Origin: Marivita sp.
Lineage (GTDB): Bacteria; Pseudomonadota; Alphaproteobacteria; Rhodobacterales; Rhodobacteraceae
Length of the DNA stretch: 64,000 bases
Assembly (NCBI RefSeq): GCF_020055635.1
Contig: NZ_JAIPUT010000010.1
Coordinates: forward strand, 41,838 to 105,837
Direction of reading: 5' to 3'
The translations under genes were made by a program, and so were the position numbers. Under the pieces are notes generated by a model. It was not told where the DNA came from, searched no databases, and worked only from the letters and a program-made list of their open reading frames with translations. This document shows positions 45,590 to 56,925 of this stretch, piece after piece. Position 1 is the stretch's first letter, and every line of letters starts with the position of its first letter.

Positions 45590-47644
45590 ATGCCGCGCGA
45601 TATGCCCGACGCAGAGTCGATTCTGCGGGATGTCTTTGGATTCGACAGCTTTCGACCCGGCCAGTCCGAGATCGTGGACGCTGTGGCACGCGGCGAAAAC
45701 GTTCTCGCCATCATGCCGACGGGTGGCGGCAAATCCCTTTGCTTCCAATTGCCGGCGCTTGTCCGTCACGGTGTCACTGTCGTCATCTCGCCGCTGATCG
45801 CCCTGATGCGCGATCAGGTGCGCGGTTTGCGCGAGGCGGGTGTGGCCGCGGGAGCGCTCACCTCCTCCAATACCGATGAAGAGAACGACGCCGTCTGGGA
45901 GATGCTTCATTCCGGCGCCCTGAAGCTGCTTTACCTGGCGCCGGAACGGCTTGCCTCCGGGGGAACGCAGCGGATGCTGCAACAGGCGGGGGTGTCGCTC
46001 ATTGCGGTGGACGAAGCCCATTGCGTCAGCCAGTGGGGCCACGACTTCCGGCCCGATTACCTTCGGATCGGTGAATTGCGGCGCGCTCTGGATGTGCCGC
46101 TCGCGGCCTTCACCGCCACAGCGGATGGCGAAACGCAGGAAGAGATCGTCACACGGCTTTTCGATGGGCAGGCGCCGACCACCTTCCTGCGCGGGTTCGA
46201 CCGGCCGAACATCCATCTGATGTTCGCGCCCAAGAACAAGCCGCGCGATCAGATCCTGAAATTCGCGGCGGCTCGGAAAGACCAGTCCGGCATCGTCTAT
46301 TGCGGCACCCGCGCCAAGACCGAAACACTGGCGCAGGCGCTCAGGGCCGAAGGGCATTCCGCCTGTTTCTACCACGGCGGCATGGACCCGGACGCACGCC
46401 GCAGCGTGGAATCGCGTTTTGCCACCGAGGACGGGTTGATCGTTGTCGCCACCGTCGCTTTTGGCATGGGGGTCGACAAGCCGGACATCCGTTGGGTCGC
46501 CCATGCCGATCTGCCGAAATCCATCGAGGCCTATTATCAGGAAATCGGCCGTGCCGGGCGTGATGGCGCGCCCGCCGAAACGCTGACGCTTTACGGTGCA
46601 GACGACATCCGCCTGCGCCGGTCCCAGATCGACGAGGGCAACGCGCCCCCCGAACGCCGCCATGCCGACCACGGCCGCCTGAACGCGCTTCTGGGGCTGG
46701 CCGAAGCGCAAGAATGCCGCCGCAAGACCTTGCTGGGATATTTCGGCGAAAGCGAAATGACCTGCGGCAATTGCGATCTTTGCGACAAGCCTGCCGACCT
46801 GTTTGACGGAACCGAAGCGGTGCGCAAGGCGCTTTCCGCAGCGTTGCGCACCGGCGAGAGTTTCGGCTCGGGGCATCTGATCGACATCCTGCTTGGCATC
46901 AAGACCGAGAAAGTCTTGCAACGCAGCCATGACAATCTGCCGACCTTCGGTGTGGGCACCGATCTCAAGCGCGGAGAATGGCAGGCGGTGTTCCGGCAGA
47001 TGATGGGCCACGACCTGATGCGTCCCGATGCCGAACGGCATGGTGCCCTGGTGATGACCGAAGCCGCCCGGCCGATCCTGCGCGGCGAGGCCGGTATCTC
47101 GCTTCGGCGCGACAGCATCGAAGCGGCAAGCGAACGCCGCCCACAGGTCCGCATGCTGGTCAGCGACGAAGACGCGCCGCTCCTGTCCGCGCTCAAGGCG
47201 AAACGCCGTGCGCTGGCCGAAGAACAGTCGGCTCCGGCATATGTGATCTTTCCAGACAAGACGTTGATCGAGATGGCCGAGACCCGGCCGGCAACACTGG
47301 ATGACATGGCCCGGATCAACGGGGTCGGCGCCAAGAAGCTTGAACGCTATGGCCGTGCCTTTCTTGCCGTGATCGCGGGCGAGGTGCCCGATAGCCACCC
47401 GGCGCGGCGCAAGCTTGCCAGTGGCGGAGCGGGCGGGCTTTACGATGCCTTGCTGGATTCCCAGTCGAAACTGGTTCGAGGACCATGCGGCACGCTTAAG
47501 CCGATGTCCTGCGAGGCGGGGCAATTGGCAAAGCTGGCGCAAAGCAGGCCACGTGATGAAAGCGGCATTGCCCGCATCATTGGGGACCGGCGTGCGGAAC
47601 GCTTTGCGCAGACCTTTCTGGACGTATTGCGCGCCGCGGACTAG
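45590..47644 (+). CDS. recQ: ATP-dependent DNA helicase RecQ
   Basis: GQSEIVDAVARGENVLAIMPTGGGKSLCFQLPAL, DEAH box, RQC and HRDC regions. Confidence 0.97.
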   Translation: MPRDMPDAESILRDVFGFDSFRPGQSEIVDAVARGENVLAIMPTGGGKSLCFQLPALVRHGVTVVISPLIALMRDQVRGLREAGVAAGALTSSNTDEENDAVWEMLHSGALKLLYLAPERLASGGTQRMLQQAGVSLIAVDEAHCVSQWGHDFRPDYLRIGELRRALDVPLAAFTATADGETQEEIVTRLFDGQAPTTFLRGFDRPNIHLMFAPKNKPRDQILKFAAARKDQSGIVYCGTRAKTETLAQALRAEGHSACFYHGGMDPDARRSVESRFATEDGLIVVATVAFGMGVDKPDIRWVAHADLPKSIEAYYQEIGRAGRDGAPAETLTLYGADDIRLRRSQIDEGNAPPERRHADHGRLNALLGLAEAQECRRKTLLGYFGESEMTCGNCDLCDKPADLFDGTEAVRKALSAALRTGESFGSGHLIDILLGIKTEKVLQRSHDNLPTFGVGTDLKRGEWQAVFRQMMGHDLMRPDAERHGALVMTEAARPILRGEAGISLRRDSIEAASERRPQVRMLVSDEDAPLLSALKAKRRALAEEQSAPAYVIFPDKTLIEMAETRPATLDDMARINGVGAKKLERYGRAFLAVIAGEVPDSHPARRKLASGGAGGLYDALLDSQSKLVRGPCGTLKPMSCEAGQLAKLAQSRPRDESGIARIIGDRRAERFAQTFLDVLRAAD

Positions 47645-47679
47645 ATCGCTAGCAACTGCCAAAAGATAAAGGTGCTGCC

Positions 47680-48459
47680 ATGCTCGTCGTGATTTCCCCG
47701 GCCAAACGTCTTGACTGGTCCGAACGTGACGTGACCATGACCGAGCCGGTCTTTCAGGATGACGCCAATCGCCTTGCCAAGTCCGCGCGCAATCTGACGC
47801 TTGGCAATCTCAAGGATCTGATGGATTTGAGCGACGATCTGGCAAAGCTGAATCGTGACCGGTTCCGAAATTTCGACGACTCCCCCGCCGACGAAGACCT
47901 GCGCCCTGCGGCGCTCGCTTTTGCGGGGGACACCTATCAGGGTCTGGAAGCCAGCACGCTGGATGAAGATGAAATGCGCTGGGCGCAGGATCACCTGCGT
48001 ATCCTGTCCGGGTTGTACGGCGTGCTGCGCCCTCTGGACGGCATCCAGGCCTATCGCCTCGAGATGGGCAGCCGCTTGAAGACTCGCCGCGGCGGCAATC
48101 TTTACGACTACTGGCGCGACCAGATCGCGAAGGAACTGAAAGACCAGGCGGACGAGGTGAACACCGACACCCTGATCAACTGCGCCAGCCAGGAATATTT
48201 CGGCGCGGTGCCACCCAAGGCACTGGGCCTCCGGATCGTCACACCCGCCTTCATGGAAGACAAGGACGACGGCAAGGGCCCAAAGATCGTCAGCTTCTTC
48301 GCCAAGAAGGCACGCGGGTCGATGGCGAGATTTGTCGTTCAGAAGAGACTGACCGACCCTGCCGGCATCCGGGATTTCGATCTTGGCGGATATGCCTACC
48401 GGGAAGATCTGTCAGAGCCGGACAAGCCGGTGTTCGTGCGCCCCTACGACGCCAGCTGA
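47680..48459 (+). CDS. yaaA: Peroxide stress protein YaaA
   Basis: MLVVISPAKRLDWSERD...YQGLEASTLDEDEMRWAQDHLRILSGLYGVLRPLD. Confidence 0.96.
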   Translation: MLVVISPAKRLDWSERDVTMTEPVFQDDANRLAKSARNLTLGNLKDLMDLSDDLAKLNRDRFRNFDDSPADEDLRPAALAFAGDTYQGLEASTLDEDEMRWAQDHLRILSGLYGVLRPLDGIQAYRLEMGSRLKTRRGGNLYDYWRDQIAKELKDQADEVNTDTLINCASQEYFGAVPPKALGLRIVTPAFMEDKDDGKGPKIVSFFAKKARGSMARFVVQKRLTDPAGIRDFDLGGYAYREDLSEPDKPVFVRPYDAS

Positions 48460-50573
48460 CAGCGCGGGCAGTAGCGTTCGAGCTTTTCCAGAAGCGCATC
48501 CTTGCGCAGCGGTTTGGTCAGGTAATCTGTCAGACCTGCCTTGAGGATCATGTCGCGGTCGCCGTCCATCGCATGCGCTGTGACGGCGATGATCGGCACA
48601 TGTGGGCCATCGCCTTCAAGAGCGCGGATGCGGGCGGTGGCTTCCTTGCCGTCCATGCCGGGCATGGAGATGTCCATGAAGATCACATCCGGCCGGTCGT
48701 CGGTGTAGGCGGTGACTGCCTCGAACCCGTCATTTGCAGTGCGCAGGTCGATGTCGAGCTTGCCGACCATCTTGCGAAACACCAGTTGGTTTGTGCGATT
48801 GTCCTCGGCCAGAAGCACCTTGGGTATGCTCGCGCAAGGCTCGGAAACCATGGGCACTTCGCGCCGAACGGCGATTTGCATGATCGCGTCGAACAGGTCT
48901 GACCGCGCGTAGGGGCGCTGGATCGTGTGCACATTCGGCAAGCCGGCCTCCAGCACGCCCTTCGGATCGCGCGAGAGGGACAGGATCGCGGTCTCTGATG
49001 CCAGTCGGATCAAGGCATCGCATGCCGCTGAAAAGGCCGGGTTGTCCGGCTCCAGAGCAAGGACGATCAGACTGACGGACCCGAGTAGGTTCGACGAAAG
49101 ACTTGCCGGGTCCGCGCACGGGATCGGATCTCCGCCCAGCACGCTGATCTGCTTCTGCAGCGTTCCGTTTTCGGCCCCGTCGATGACGAGGATTCTTTGC
49201 AGATTTGGGTCAAGCCTGTGCGCCGCCGAAGCCGGATCAGGGTTGACCGGCAGGGTCACGGAGAAACCGAAACAGCTTCCTCTCCCCTGTTCCGAAGTGA
49301 CCCAGATGTCGCCGCCCATCATCTCGACAAGTCGCTTGGTGATCGCAAGGCCAAGCCCTGTGCCTTCGAATTGGCGGTTGCGATCGTCTTCGACCTGATT
49401 GAATTCACCAAAGACGTGATCGACCTTGTCGGGCGCGATTCCGATGCCCGTATCCTCGACCGTGAGAATGAGTTTCGTGGCATTGGCTTCAACCGACTCG
49501 CCCACGACACGTAGCAGCACATGGCCGTCCAGTGTGAACTTGACGGCGTTTCCCAGCAGATTGGTGACGATCTGACGAATGCGGCCAGGGTCGGCGATGA
49601 AGGATGTCGGTTGCTGCGCGTCATAGTCGATCTGCAACGACAGGCCCTTGGCGCGGGCGGTGGGTTGGAGCAGCATGACGACTTCGTGCAGGGTTTTTTC
49701 GAGGTCGAAAGCTTCGGGATGCAGAACCAGCCTGTCGGCGTCGATCTTGGAATAATCCAGGACATCGTTGATGATGACCAGCAGCGCTTCGCCGGAGTGT
49801 TTGATCGTATCGACGAAAAGCCGCTGTTCGCTGTCCAGGTCGGTTTCGGTCAGCAGGTCGGCCATGCCGACCACACCATTCATCGGGGTTCTGATTTCGT
49901 GGCTCATATTCGCCAGAAAAGCCGATTTGGCGCGGTTGGCCGCCTCGGCGCGTTCGCGCGCGTCGTGAAGCTTTTCCGCGTAGCGCACGCTTTCGGTGAT
50001 GTTGAGCGCAAGGCTGACCACGTCGCCTGACGGCCCGCGACGATCGAAAATGCGCACATGTTCGCCGTTCCAGAGCTGGATCTCCATCGGTTCGGGATCG
50101 ATCTGTTGCCAGCGATCCTGCATGCGCGCACGCCATGCCGCCGGCGGTTCCTCTCCAATATTGACGATGCCTTCTTCGGTCAGGAGTTGGAGGATCCGCG
50201 GATAGGTGATGCCGGGCTGCACCTCTTCGAGATCCTCGAACACCGCAAGATAGGACCGGTTGGCGACGATCATGCGATTGTCGGCATCAAAGAACGCGAA
50301 CCCGTCCTGAATGGTTTCGATGGAATGCCACAGGCGGCGTTCGGCGATCTGGATCTTTTCGTTGGCGACGCCCAGTTCGGTTTTCACACGCTGGTTTTCG
50401 CCGCGCACCATCGCCACTTCGGCGCGGGTTTCGACGATCTCGTTGCTGAGCTGCTGCGCGTGGTTTCCCAGCTTGCGATTGGCCGCAAAGAGTTCAGCCT
50501 GTTTGAGTTCAAGAAGACGCTCTGCCGCCAGTCGCGCGCGCCGTTCCTCGGCCAGCTTGTTGGCGAGACTCAT
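48444..50573 (-). CDS. Hybrid sensor histidine kinase with coiled-coil, PAS, HisKA/HATPase and receiver domain
   Basis: KSAFLANMSHEIRTPMNGVVGMADLL; receiver DVIFMDISMPGMDG. Confidence 0.93.
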   Translation of the reverse strand: MSLANKLAEERRARLAAERLLELKQAELFAANRKLGNHAQQLSNEIVETRAEVAMVRGENQRVKTELGVANEKIQIAERRLWHSIETIQDGFAFFDADNRMIVANRSYLAVFEDLEEVQPGITYPRILQLLTEEGIVNIGEEPPAAWRARMQDRWQQIDPEPMEIQLWNGEHVRIFDRRGPSGDVVSLALNITESVRYAEKLHDARERAEAANRAKSAFLANMSHEIRTPMNGVVGMADLLTETDLDSEQRLFVDTIKHSGEALLVIINDVLDYSKIDADRLVLHPEAFDLEKTLHEVVMLLQPTARAKGLSLQIDYDAQQPTSFIADPGRIRQIVTNLLGNAVKFTLDGHVLLRVVGESVEANATKLILTVEDTGIGIAPDKVDHVFGEFNQVEDDRNRQFEGTGLGLAITKRLVEMMGGDIWVTSEQGRGSCFGFSVTLPVNPDPASAAHRLDPNLQRILVIDGAENGTLQKQISVLGGDPIPCADPASLSSNLLGSVSLIVLALEPDNPAFSAACDALIRLASETAILSLSRDPKGVLEAGLPNVHTIQRPYARSDLFDAIMQIAVRREVPMVSEPCASIPKVLLAEDNRTNQLVFRKMVGKLDIDLRTANDGFEAVTAYTDDRPDVIFMDISMPGMDGKEATARIRALEGDGPHVPIIAVTAHAMDGDRDMILKAGLTDYLTKPLRKDALLEKLERYCPRCQLAS

Positions 50574-50680
50574 CCAGACCTCCGTTTACAGTGAGGCCGA
50601 CTGTCGGGGATCATGGTGAAAAATGAATTAACCCGGCTGACATGGATCAGCCGGGCCATGGGTCTCTTTGCAGGGTTGCG

Positions 50681-51859
<1,179 letters not shown>

Positions 51860-51930
51860 GGAAGCCTCTCCCTTGTTTCGGTGCACGCAGTATGAGCCAG
51901 TGCGCCGACAGAGTCAGCCGATACCTGTCG

Positions 51931-53265
51931 TCAGTCCGAGAGACCTTTTGTCGCCAGTTGCGACCCGTCAAGCAGTTTGACTTCGCGCTGCGGGAACGGA
52001 ATGGAAATGCCGTGCTCGCGGAATGCGTCCCAGAGGGCAAGATAGACGTTCCCGCGGATATTGGTCAGGCCGCCGGTCGGGTCGCGGATCCAGAAGCGCA
52101 GGATGTAGTCCACCGAACTGTCTCCGAAGCCGACGATATGGCACACGGGCGACTTGAAACTGAGCACCCGGTCCACGGATTTGGCGGCATCGATGGCGAT
52201 CTTGCGCACCTTGTGGGGGTCGTCGCCATAGGCGGTGCCGAAATAGATGTCGAGCCTGACGAACTCGTTCGAATGGGACCAGTTGACCACTTGCCCGGTG
52301 ATCAGGTCTTCGTTCGGGATCAGGTATTCCTTGCCGTCCCGCGTGACGACGCTGACGTAACGCGCGCCCAGCGAATTGATCCAGCCAAACGTTTCGCCCA
52401 GCGAGATCACGTCGCCTGGCTTGATCGACTTGTCGAGCAGGATGATCACGCCCGACACCAGGTTCGACACGACCTTCTGAAGACCGAAGCCAAGGCCGAC
52501 CCCGATTGCACCCGACAGAACCGCAAGCCCGGTGAGATCGACCCCGACGATATTCAGGCCAAGAAAGAACGCGGCACCGAACAGGCCAACCTGAAGGAAC
52601 TTGATCGCCAGCACTTGCATCGATGGCGAGATGTCCTCGTTCCGCCGGATCGTTGCGGCGGTGGTGCTGCTGACCAGACGGGCCAACGTCAGCAGAGCCG
52701 TGACGATCACCAGTGCCTGAAGGATCATCCACAGCGACAGCCGCGTTTCGCCAATCGTGAAAGCGGCGCGTTCCAGGAGGGATCGCGCGTCCTCGGTCAG
52801 GCCGGTGATCGACAGGGTGACCCAGATCCATGCGCCATACCGGACGATCGCGCGAAGCAGGGGGTTCTGGATCAGGCGGGTGGCGAAGGCGATGAAAAGC
52901 CACGCCGTTGCAAGGTTGGCGATGATGGCCAGAAGATAAGAGCGCGAAGGCCATGTGATCTCGCGCATCACGATGACGACCAGCCAGATCAGTGCGACGA
53001 ACACCACCATCCGCAGGCGCCGATGCATGACGACAAGCGCGCGCATGCGCCATTTCGGCCAACCCTCGCGGGTGCGCATCCAGTCGTGCATCCGAGGTTT
53101 GATGATCGCCGCCAAAATCCACGCTGCGATGAAGACGGCGACGGCGATTGCAAGCTGGTAGACGTTCCACGGGCGCAGAAGATTGCTCAGAAGCGCATCG
53201 GCCCACGCATAGAGATCGAGCGTGAACTCGGTCAGTATTTCTGGGGAAACGACGTCAGGATCCAT
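51931..53265 (-). CDS. MscS-family mechanosensitive ion channel
   Basis: Multi-TM; GLAVLSGAIGVGLGFGLQKVVSNLVSGVIILLDKSIKPGDVI. Confidence 0.94.
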   Translation of the reverse strand: MDPDVVSPEILTEFTLDLYAWADALLSNLLRPWNVYQLAIAVAVFIAAWILAAIIKPRMHDWMRTREGWPKWRMRALVVMHRRLRMVVFVALIWLVVIVMREITWPSRSYLLAIIANLATAWLFIAFATRLIQNPLLRAIVRYGAWIWVTLSITGLTEDARSLLERAAFTIGETRLSLWMILQALVIVTALLTLARLVSSTTAATIRRNEDISPSMQVLAIKFLQVGLFGAAFFLGLNIVGVDLTGLAVLSGAIGVGLGFGLQKVVSNLVSGVIILLDKSIKPGDVISLGETFGWINSLGARYVSVVTRDGKEYLIPNEDLITGQVVNWSHSNEFVRLDIYFGTAYGDDPHKVRKIAIDAAKSVDRVLSFKSPVCHIVGFGDSSVDYILRFWIRDPTGGLTNIRGNVYLALWDAFREHGISIPFPQREVKLLDGSQLATKGLSD

Positions 53266-53325
53266 TCTTCGCCCGGGTGACTGCTTGCCTTCAGGGTCGC
53301 ATTGCCGTGCGGGCAGTGCAACGCA

Positions 53326-53457
53326 TTAAGACCCGGCGAACGGAAGCTCCACCTTGGCAGGTGCAATCTCTGTTTCGGCATACGCCGTGTGAACGACCAG
53401 ACCGGCCAACAGAATCGCGATCAGGCCAAGATTGATGATGTTCAGTTTTGTAAGCAT
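53326..53457 (-). CDS. Small putative exported peptide (43 aa)
   Basis: MLTKLNIINLGLIAILLAGLVVHTAYAETEIAPAKVELPFAGS*; signal-peptide-like; below ORF-track size limit. Confidence 0.6.
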   Translation of the reverse strand: MLTKLNIINLGLIAILLAGLVVHTAYAETEIAPAKVELPFAGS

Positions 53458-53743
53458 TCTACCCCTCGCTAGTGTATCTACGCCGCGCAACGCGGATTGG
53501 ATCACCCGTCTTTCCGTCGATCTGCGCGACTTGGCCGATTGCGTCGCTCTTGCGGCGGGACGGGGCTATGATGTATGCGAGAAGGCATGGAATTGGTTTT
53601 CGATCTGGATGACCGCGCGCGTTTGCGGGAACGGTTCTTCGGCGTGACGCACACTGTGCTTGCACGGCCATGAAGCTGCGGCCATGCCGCGCCTTTCTGA
53701 CCACCCCCAACACCTCATTTATACAGTTCAAGGGAGAGGACAC

Positions 53744-55147
53744 ATGTCCCCCAAAACGCTCTATGACAAAATATGGGATGCCCATCTCGCGCACGAGGCC
53801 GACGATGGTACCTGCCTGTTGTATATCGACCGGCATCTCGTTCACGAAGTGACCAGCCCGCAAGCGTTCGAAGGTCTGCGCATGGCGAACCGGACGGTTC
53901 GGGCGCCGGACAAGACGATTGCCGTGCCGGATCACAACGTGCCCACGACGCCGGGACGCGAAGACCCCAAGAACATGACCGAGGACAGCGCCATCCAGGT
54001 GGCGGCGCTTGACAAGAACGCGCGGGATTTCGGCATACATTACTATCCTGTGTCTGACGTTCGACAGGGCATCGTGCACATTGTCGGCCCGGAGCAGGGC
54101 TGGACACTGCCTGGCATGACGGTGGTCTGTGGGGATAGCCACACCGCGACACATGGTGCGTTCGGCGCATTGGCGCATGGCATCGGGACATCCGAGGTCG
54201 AGCATGTTCTGGCGACACAGACCCTGATCCAGTCAAAGTCCAAGAACATGAAGGTCGAAATCACCGGCAAGCTGCGTCCGGGTGTGACGGCCAAAGACAT
54301 CACGCTTTCCGTCATCGGCGAGACAGGTACTGCCGGCGGTACCGGATACGTGATCGAGTATTGCGGCGAAGCGATTCGCGACCTGTCGATGGAAGGCCGC
54401 ATGACCGTCTGCAACATGGCCATCGAGGGTGGCGCCCGCGCGGGCCTGATCGCGCCGGACGAGAAGACGTTTGAATATGTCAAAGGCCGCCCACACGCGC
54501 CGAAAGGTGCCCAATGGGAAGCCGCTCTGGCATGGTGGAAGACGCTGTTCTCGGACGAGGACGCGCATTGGGACAAGGTCATCACGATCAAGGGCGAAGA
54601 CATCGCGCCTGTGGTGACCTGGGGTACCTCGCCCGAAGACGTATTGCCGATCACGGCGGATGTGCCCTCTGCGGACAGCTTTCAGGGTGGCAAGGTCGGC
54701 GCGGCACAGCGGTCGCTTGACTACATGGGTCTGACACCGGGTCAGAAGCTGTCGGATATCGAGATCGACACCGTGTTCATCGGGTCGTGTACCAATGGCC
54801 GGATCGAAGACTTGCGGGCGGCAGCCGAGATCCTCAAGGGCAAGAAGATCGCCGTGAAGCGCGCGATGGTCGTACCGGGCTCCGGATTGGTCCGGGCGCA
54901 GGCCGAGGAGGAAGGGCTTGCGGATATCTTCATTGAGGCCGGTTTCGAATGGCGTCTTGCGGGATGTTCCATGTGCCTTGCCATGAATCCCGATCAGCTG
55001 GCCCCCGGCGAACGCTGTGCAGCCACATCGAACCGCAACTTCGAAGGCCGCCAGGGCAGGGGCGGGCGGACGCACCTGATGTCGCCTGCAATGGCTGCTG
55101 CTGCTGCGGTGACTGGTAAATTGACTGATGTTCGGGAGATGATGTGA
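53744..55147 (+). CDS. leuC: 3-isopropylmalate dehydratase large subunit
   Basis: [45 protein letters not shown]; aconitase signatures. Confidence 0.97.
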   Translation: MSPKTLYDKIWDAHLAHEADDGTCLLYIDRHLVHEVTSPQAFEGLRMANRTVRAPDKTIAVPDHNVPTTPGREDPKNMTEDSAIQVAALDKNARDFGIHYYPVSDVRQGIVHIVGPEQGWTLPGMTVVCGDSHTATHGAFGALAHGIGTSEVEHVLATQTLIQSKSKNMKVEITGKLRPGVTAKDITLSVIGETGTAGGTGYVIEYCGEAIRDLSMEGRMTVCNMAIEGGARAGLIAPDEKTFEYVKGRPHAPKGAQWEAALAWWKTLFSDEDAHWDKVITIKGEDIAPVVTWGTSPEDVLPITADVPSADSFQGGKVGAAQRSLDYMGLTPGQKLSDIEIDTVFIGSCTNGRIEDLRAAAEILKGKKIAVKRAMVVPGSGLVRAQAEEEGLADIFIEAGFEWRLAGCSMCLAMNPDQLAPGERCAATSNRNFEGRQGRGGRTHLMSPAMAAAAAVTGKLTDVREMM

Positions 55148-55752
55148 TGGAAAAGTTCGAAAAACTCACCGGGATCGCGGCACCCATGCCGCTGGTGAAT
55201 ATCGACACCGATATGATCATCCCGAAGCAGTTTCTGAAAACCATCAAGCGGTCGGGCCTGGGTGTGAACCTGTTCGACGAAATGCGCTATGATGACGATG
55301 GCAAGGAAATCCCGGATTTCGTGCTGAACAAGCCGCAGTACCGCGAGGCGGAAATCCTGGTTGCGGGTGACAATTTCGGCTGTGGATCGTCACGCGAGCA
55401 TGCACCCTGGGCGCTCAAGGATTTCGGGATCAAATCGGTGATCTCGACCTCTTTCGCCGACATCTTCTACAACAACTGCTTCAAGAACGGCATTCTGCCC
55501 ATCGTGCTGCCGCAAGAGGCTGTGGACGTCCTGATGAAGGATGCAGAGAAAGGGTCGAACGCGCGGATGACGATTGATCTGGAAAACCAGGTCGTGACAA
55601 GTTCCGATGGCGAAAGCTTCAGTTTCGACGTGGACAGTTTCCGCAAGCATTGCCTGATGAACGGCCTTGATGACATCGGGCTGACGCTGGAAAAAGCGGC
55701 CTCCATCGACACGTTCGAACAGCAGGCCGAACAGGCGCGCCCCTGGGTCTAG
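55147..55752 (+). CDS. leuD: 3-isopropylmalate dehydratase small subunit
   Basis: [39 protein letters not shown]; overlaps leuC stop. Confidence 0.97.
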   Translation: MEKFEKLTGIAAPMPLVNIDTDMIIPKQFLKTIKRSGLGVNLFDEMRYDDDGKEIPDFVLNKPQYREAEILVAGDNFGCGSSREHAPWALKDFGIKSVISTSFADIFYNNCFKNGILPIVLPQEAVDVLMKDAEKGSNARMTIDLENQVVTSSDGESFSFDVDSFRKHCLMNGLDDIGLTLEKAASIDTFEQQAEQARPWV

Positions 55753-55779
55753 CGCCGGTTTTGTCGGCACATGAGCATA

Positions 55780-55810
55780 GGCCGTCCCACTGGGGCGGCC
55801 CTTTTTGTTT
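55780..55810 (+). terminator. Intrinsic terminator after leuD
   Basis: GGCCGTCCC-ACT-GGGGCGGCC then CTTTTTGTTT. Confidence 0.9.
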
Positions 55811-56001
55811 GGGCGGTGCCCGGATCGATTCATCCGGCGAACCACAGTACCACATGTTGTGGACTGCTGATTCCAAAGTACATTTGCGGTCCGCGCCTGA
55901 TGTAATCGGGCACCAGTTTTCATGTGAAACCAAGGATTTCGCCTGTTGCCGGTCGGTCACCGTTGAGCGGTAATCCGAAGTTAGGCAAAACTGGGCCAAT
56001 A

Positions 56002-56925
56002 ATGAGGCAGCCTGCCATTCCGGCGGCTCAATCGTGGGACAAGGTCGCGGCGATGTATCGCGTCCGTCCAGTTCGAAGGGAAATGAAAGTGGTCAAGCGG
56101 GTCATTGGATCAGCTATGCGCGCGCTGTTGATGGCGCTACTTGTCGCTATTCCGTCGTTGATCGTTCCGGGCACGTCCAGCGACGCCGCGCAGATGGCGG
56201 CCTTGGTTGCGCTGATTGCCGCCGTGGTCACATTCGCCGAATACAACAGCGAATATCCCACGTTTCTGGAGTTCCGGAACGCGCCGCCGTTCAATCGACT
56301 GCGGTTTGTCGCCCTGCTCTTTTGTGTCTTTTTCGCATCACTTCTTCTGGCATCGGCAGAACGCGGTCCGGCCGCCGCTCCGACAATCCTCGAAACCCTT
56401 GCCCTGGGTGCTCAGGCCAAGCTGGATTTCCCGTTCTCGCCGGTTCGCCTGATGGCCATCGCCTTCAAGGATGTGCCGACAGGCTTCGATTCCGACCTGG
56501 CGACTCGGATCGCGAGCCTTTTGTTGGTCGTCACCTTGATTGCGCTGTTCGTGTTCTGGGTCTATGCGCGCTTCGTGTTCTGGCCGATCCGGAAAAAGGC
56601 GTTCAACTTCTGGATCAACCTGCCGCTTTTCGACCCCACCTCGGGGCGGGATGTGCTGTTCCGTCTGAAGCGGGATGCTCATTTTAACCTCGCATTAGGA
56701 TTTCTGCTGCCATTCCTGATCCCGGCGCTGTTGCGTTTGTGGATAGGAACGTTCGATGCAACCGTTCTGACGGCGCCGGTCATTCTGATCTGGATCTTGT
56801 GCGCGTGGGCATTCCTACCTTTGACATTGATGATGCGGGGGATCGCACTGTTTCGCGTGGCTGCCCTGATCGAAGAAAAGCGCCGCCGCGTCTATGCTCA
56901 GGAAGACGACTTGCAAATCGCCTGA
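56002..56925 (+). CDS. Hypothetical multi-TM membrane protein
   Basis: Long ORF with hydrophobic segments (LLMALLVAIPSLIVPG, FVALLFCVFFASLLLAS, LLLVVTLIALFVFWVYARFVFWPI); start uncertain. Confidence 0.8.
   Translation: MRQPAIPAAQSWDKVAAMYRVRPVRREMKVVKRVIGSAMRALLMALLVAIPSLIVPGTSSDAAQMAALVALIAAVVTFAEYNSEYPTFLEFRNAPPFNRLRFVALLFCVFFASLLLASAERGPAAAPTILETLALGAQAKLDFPFSPVRLMAIAFKDVPTGFDSDLATRIASLLLVVTLIALFVFWVYARFVFWPIRKKAFNFWINLPLFDPTSGRDVLFRLKRDAHFNLALGFLLPFLIPALLRLWIGTFDATVLTAPVILIWILCAWAFLPLTLMMRGIALFRVAALIEEKRRRVYAQEDDLQIA

Noticed and set aside
45548-47662. 704-aa minus-strand ORF antisense to recQ
   Set aside because: Antisense frame of a highly conserved RecQ gene; composition typical of shadow ORFs.
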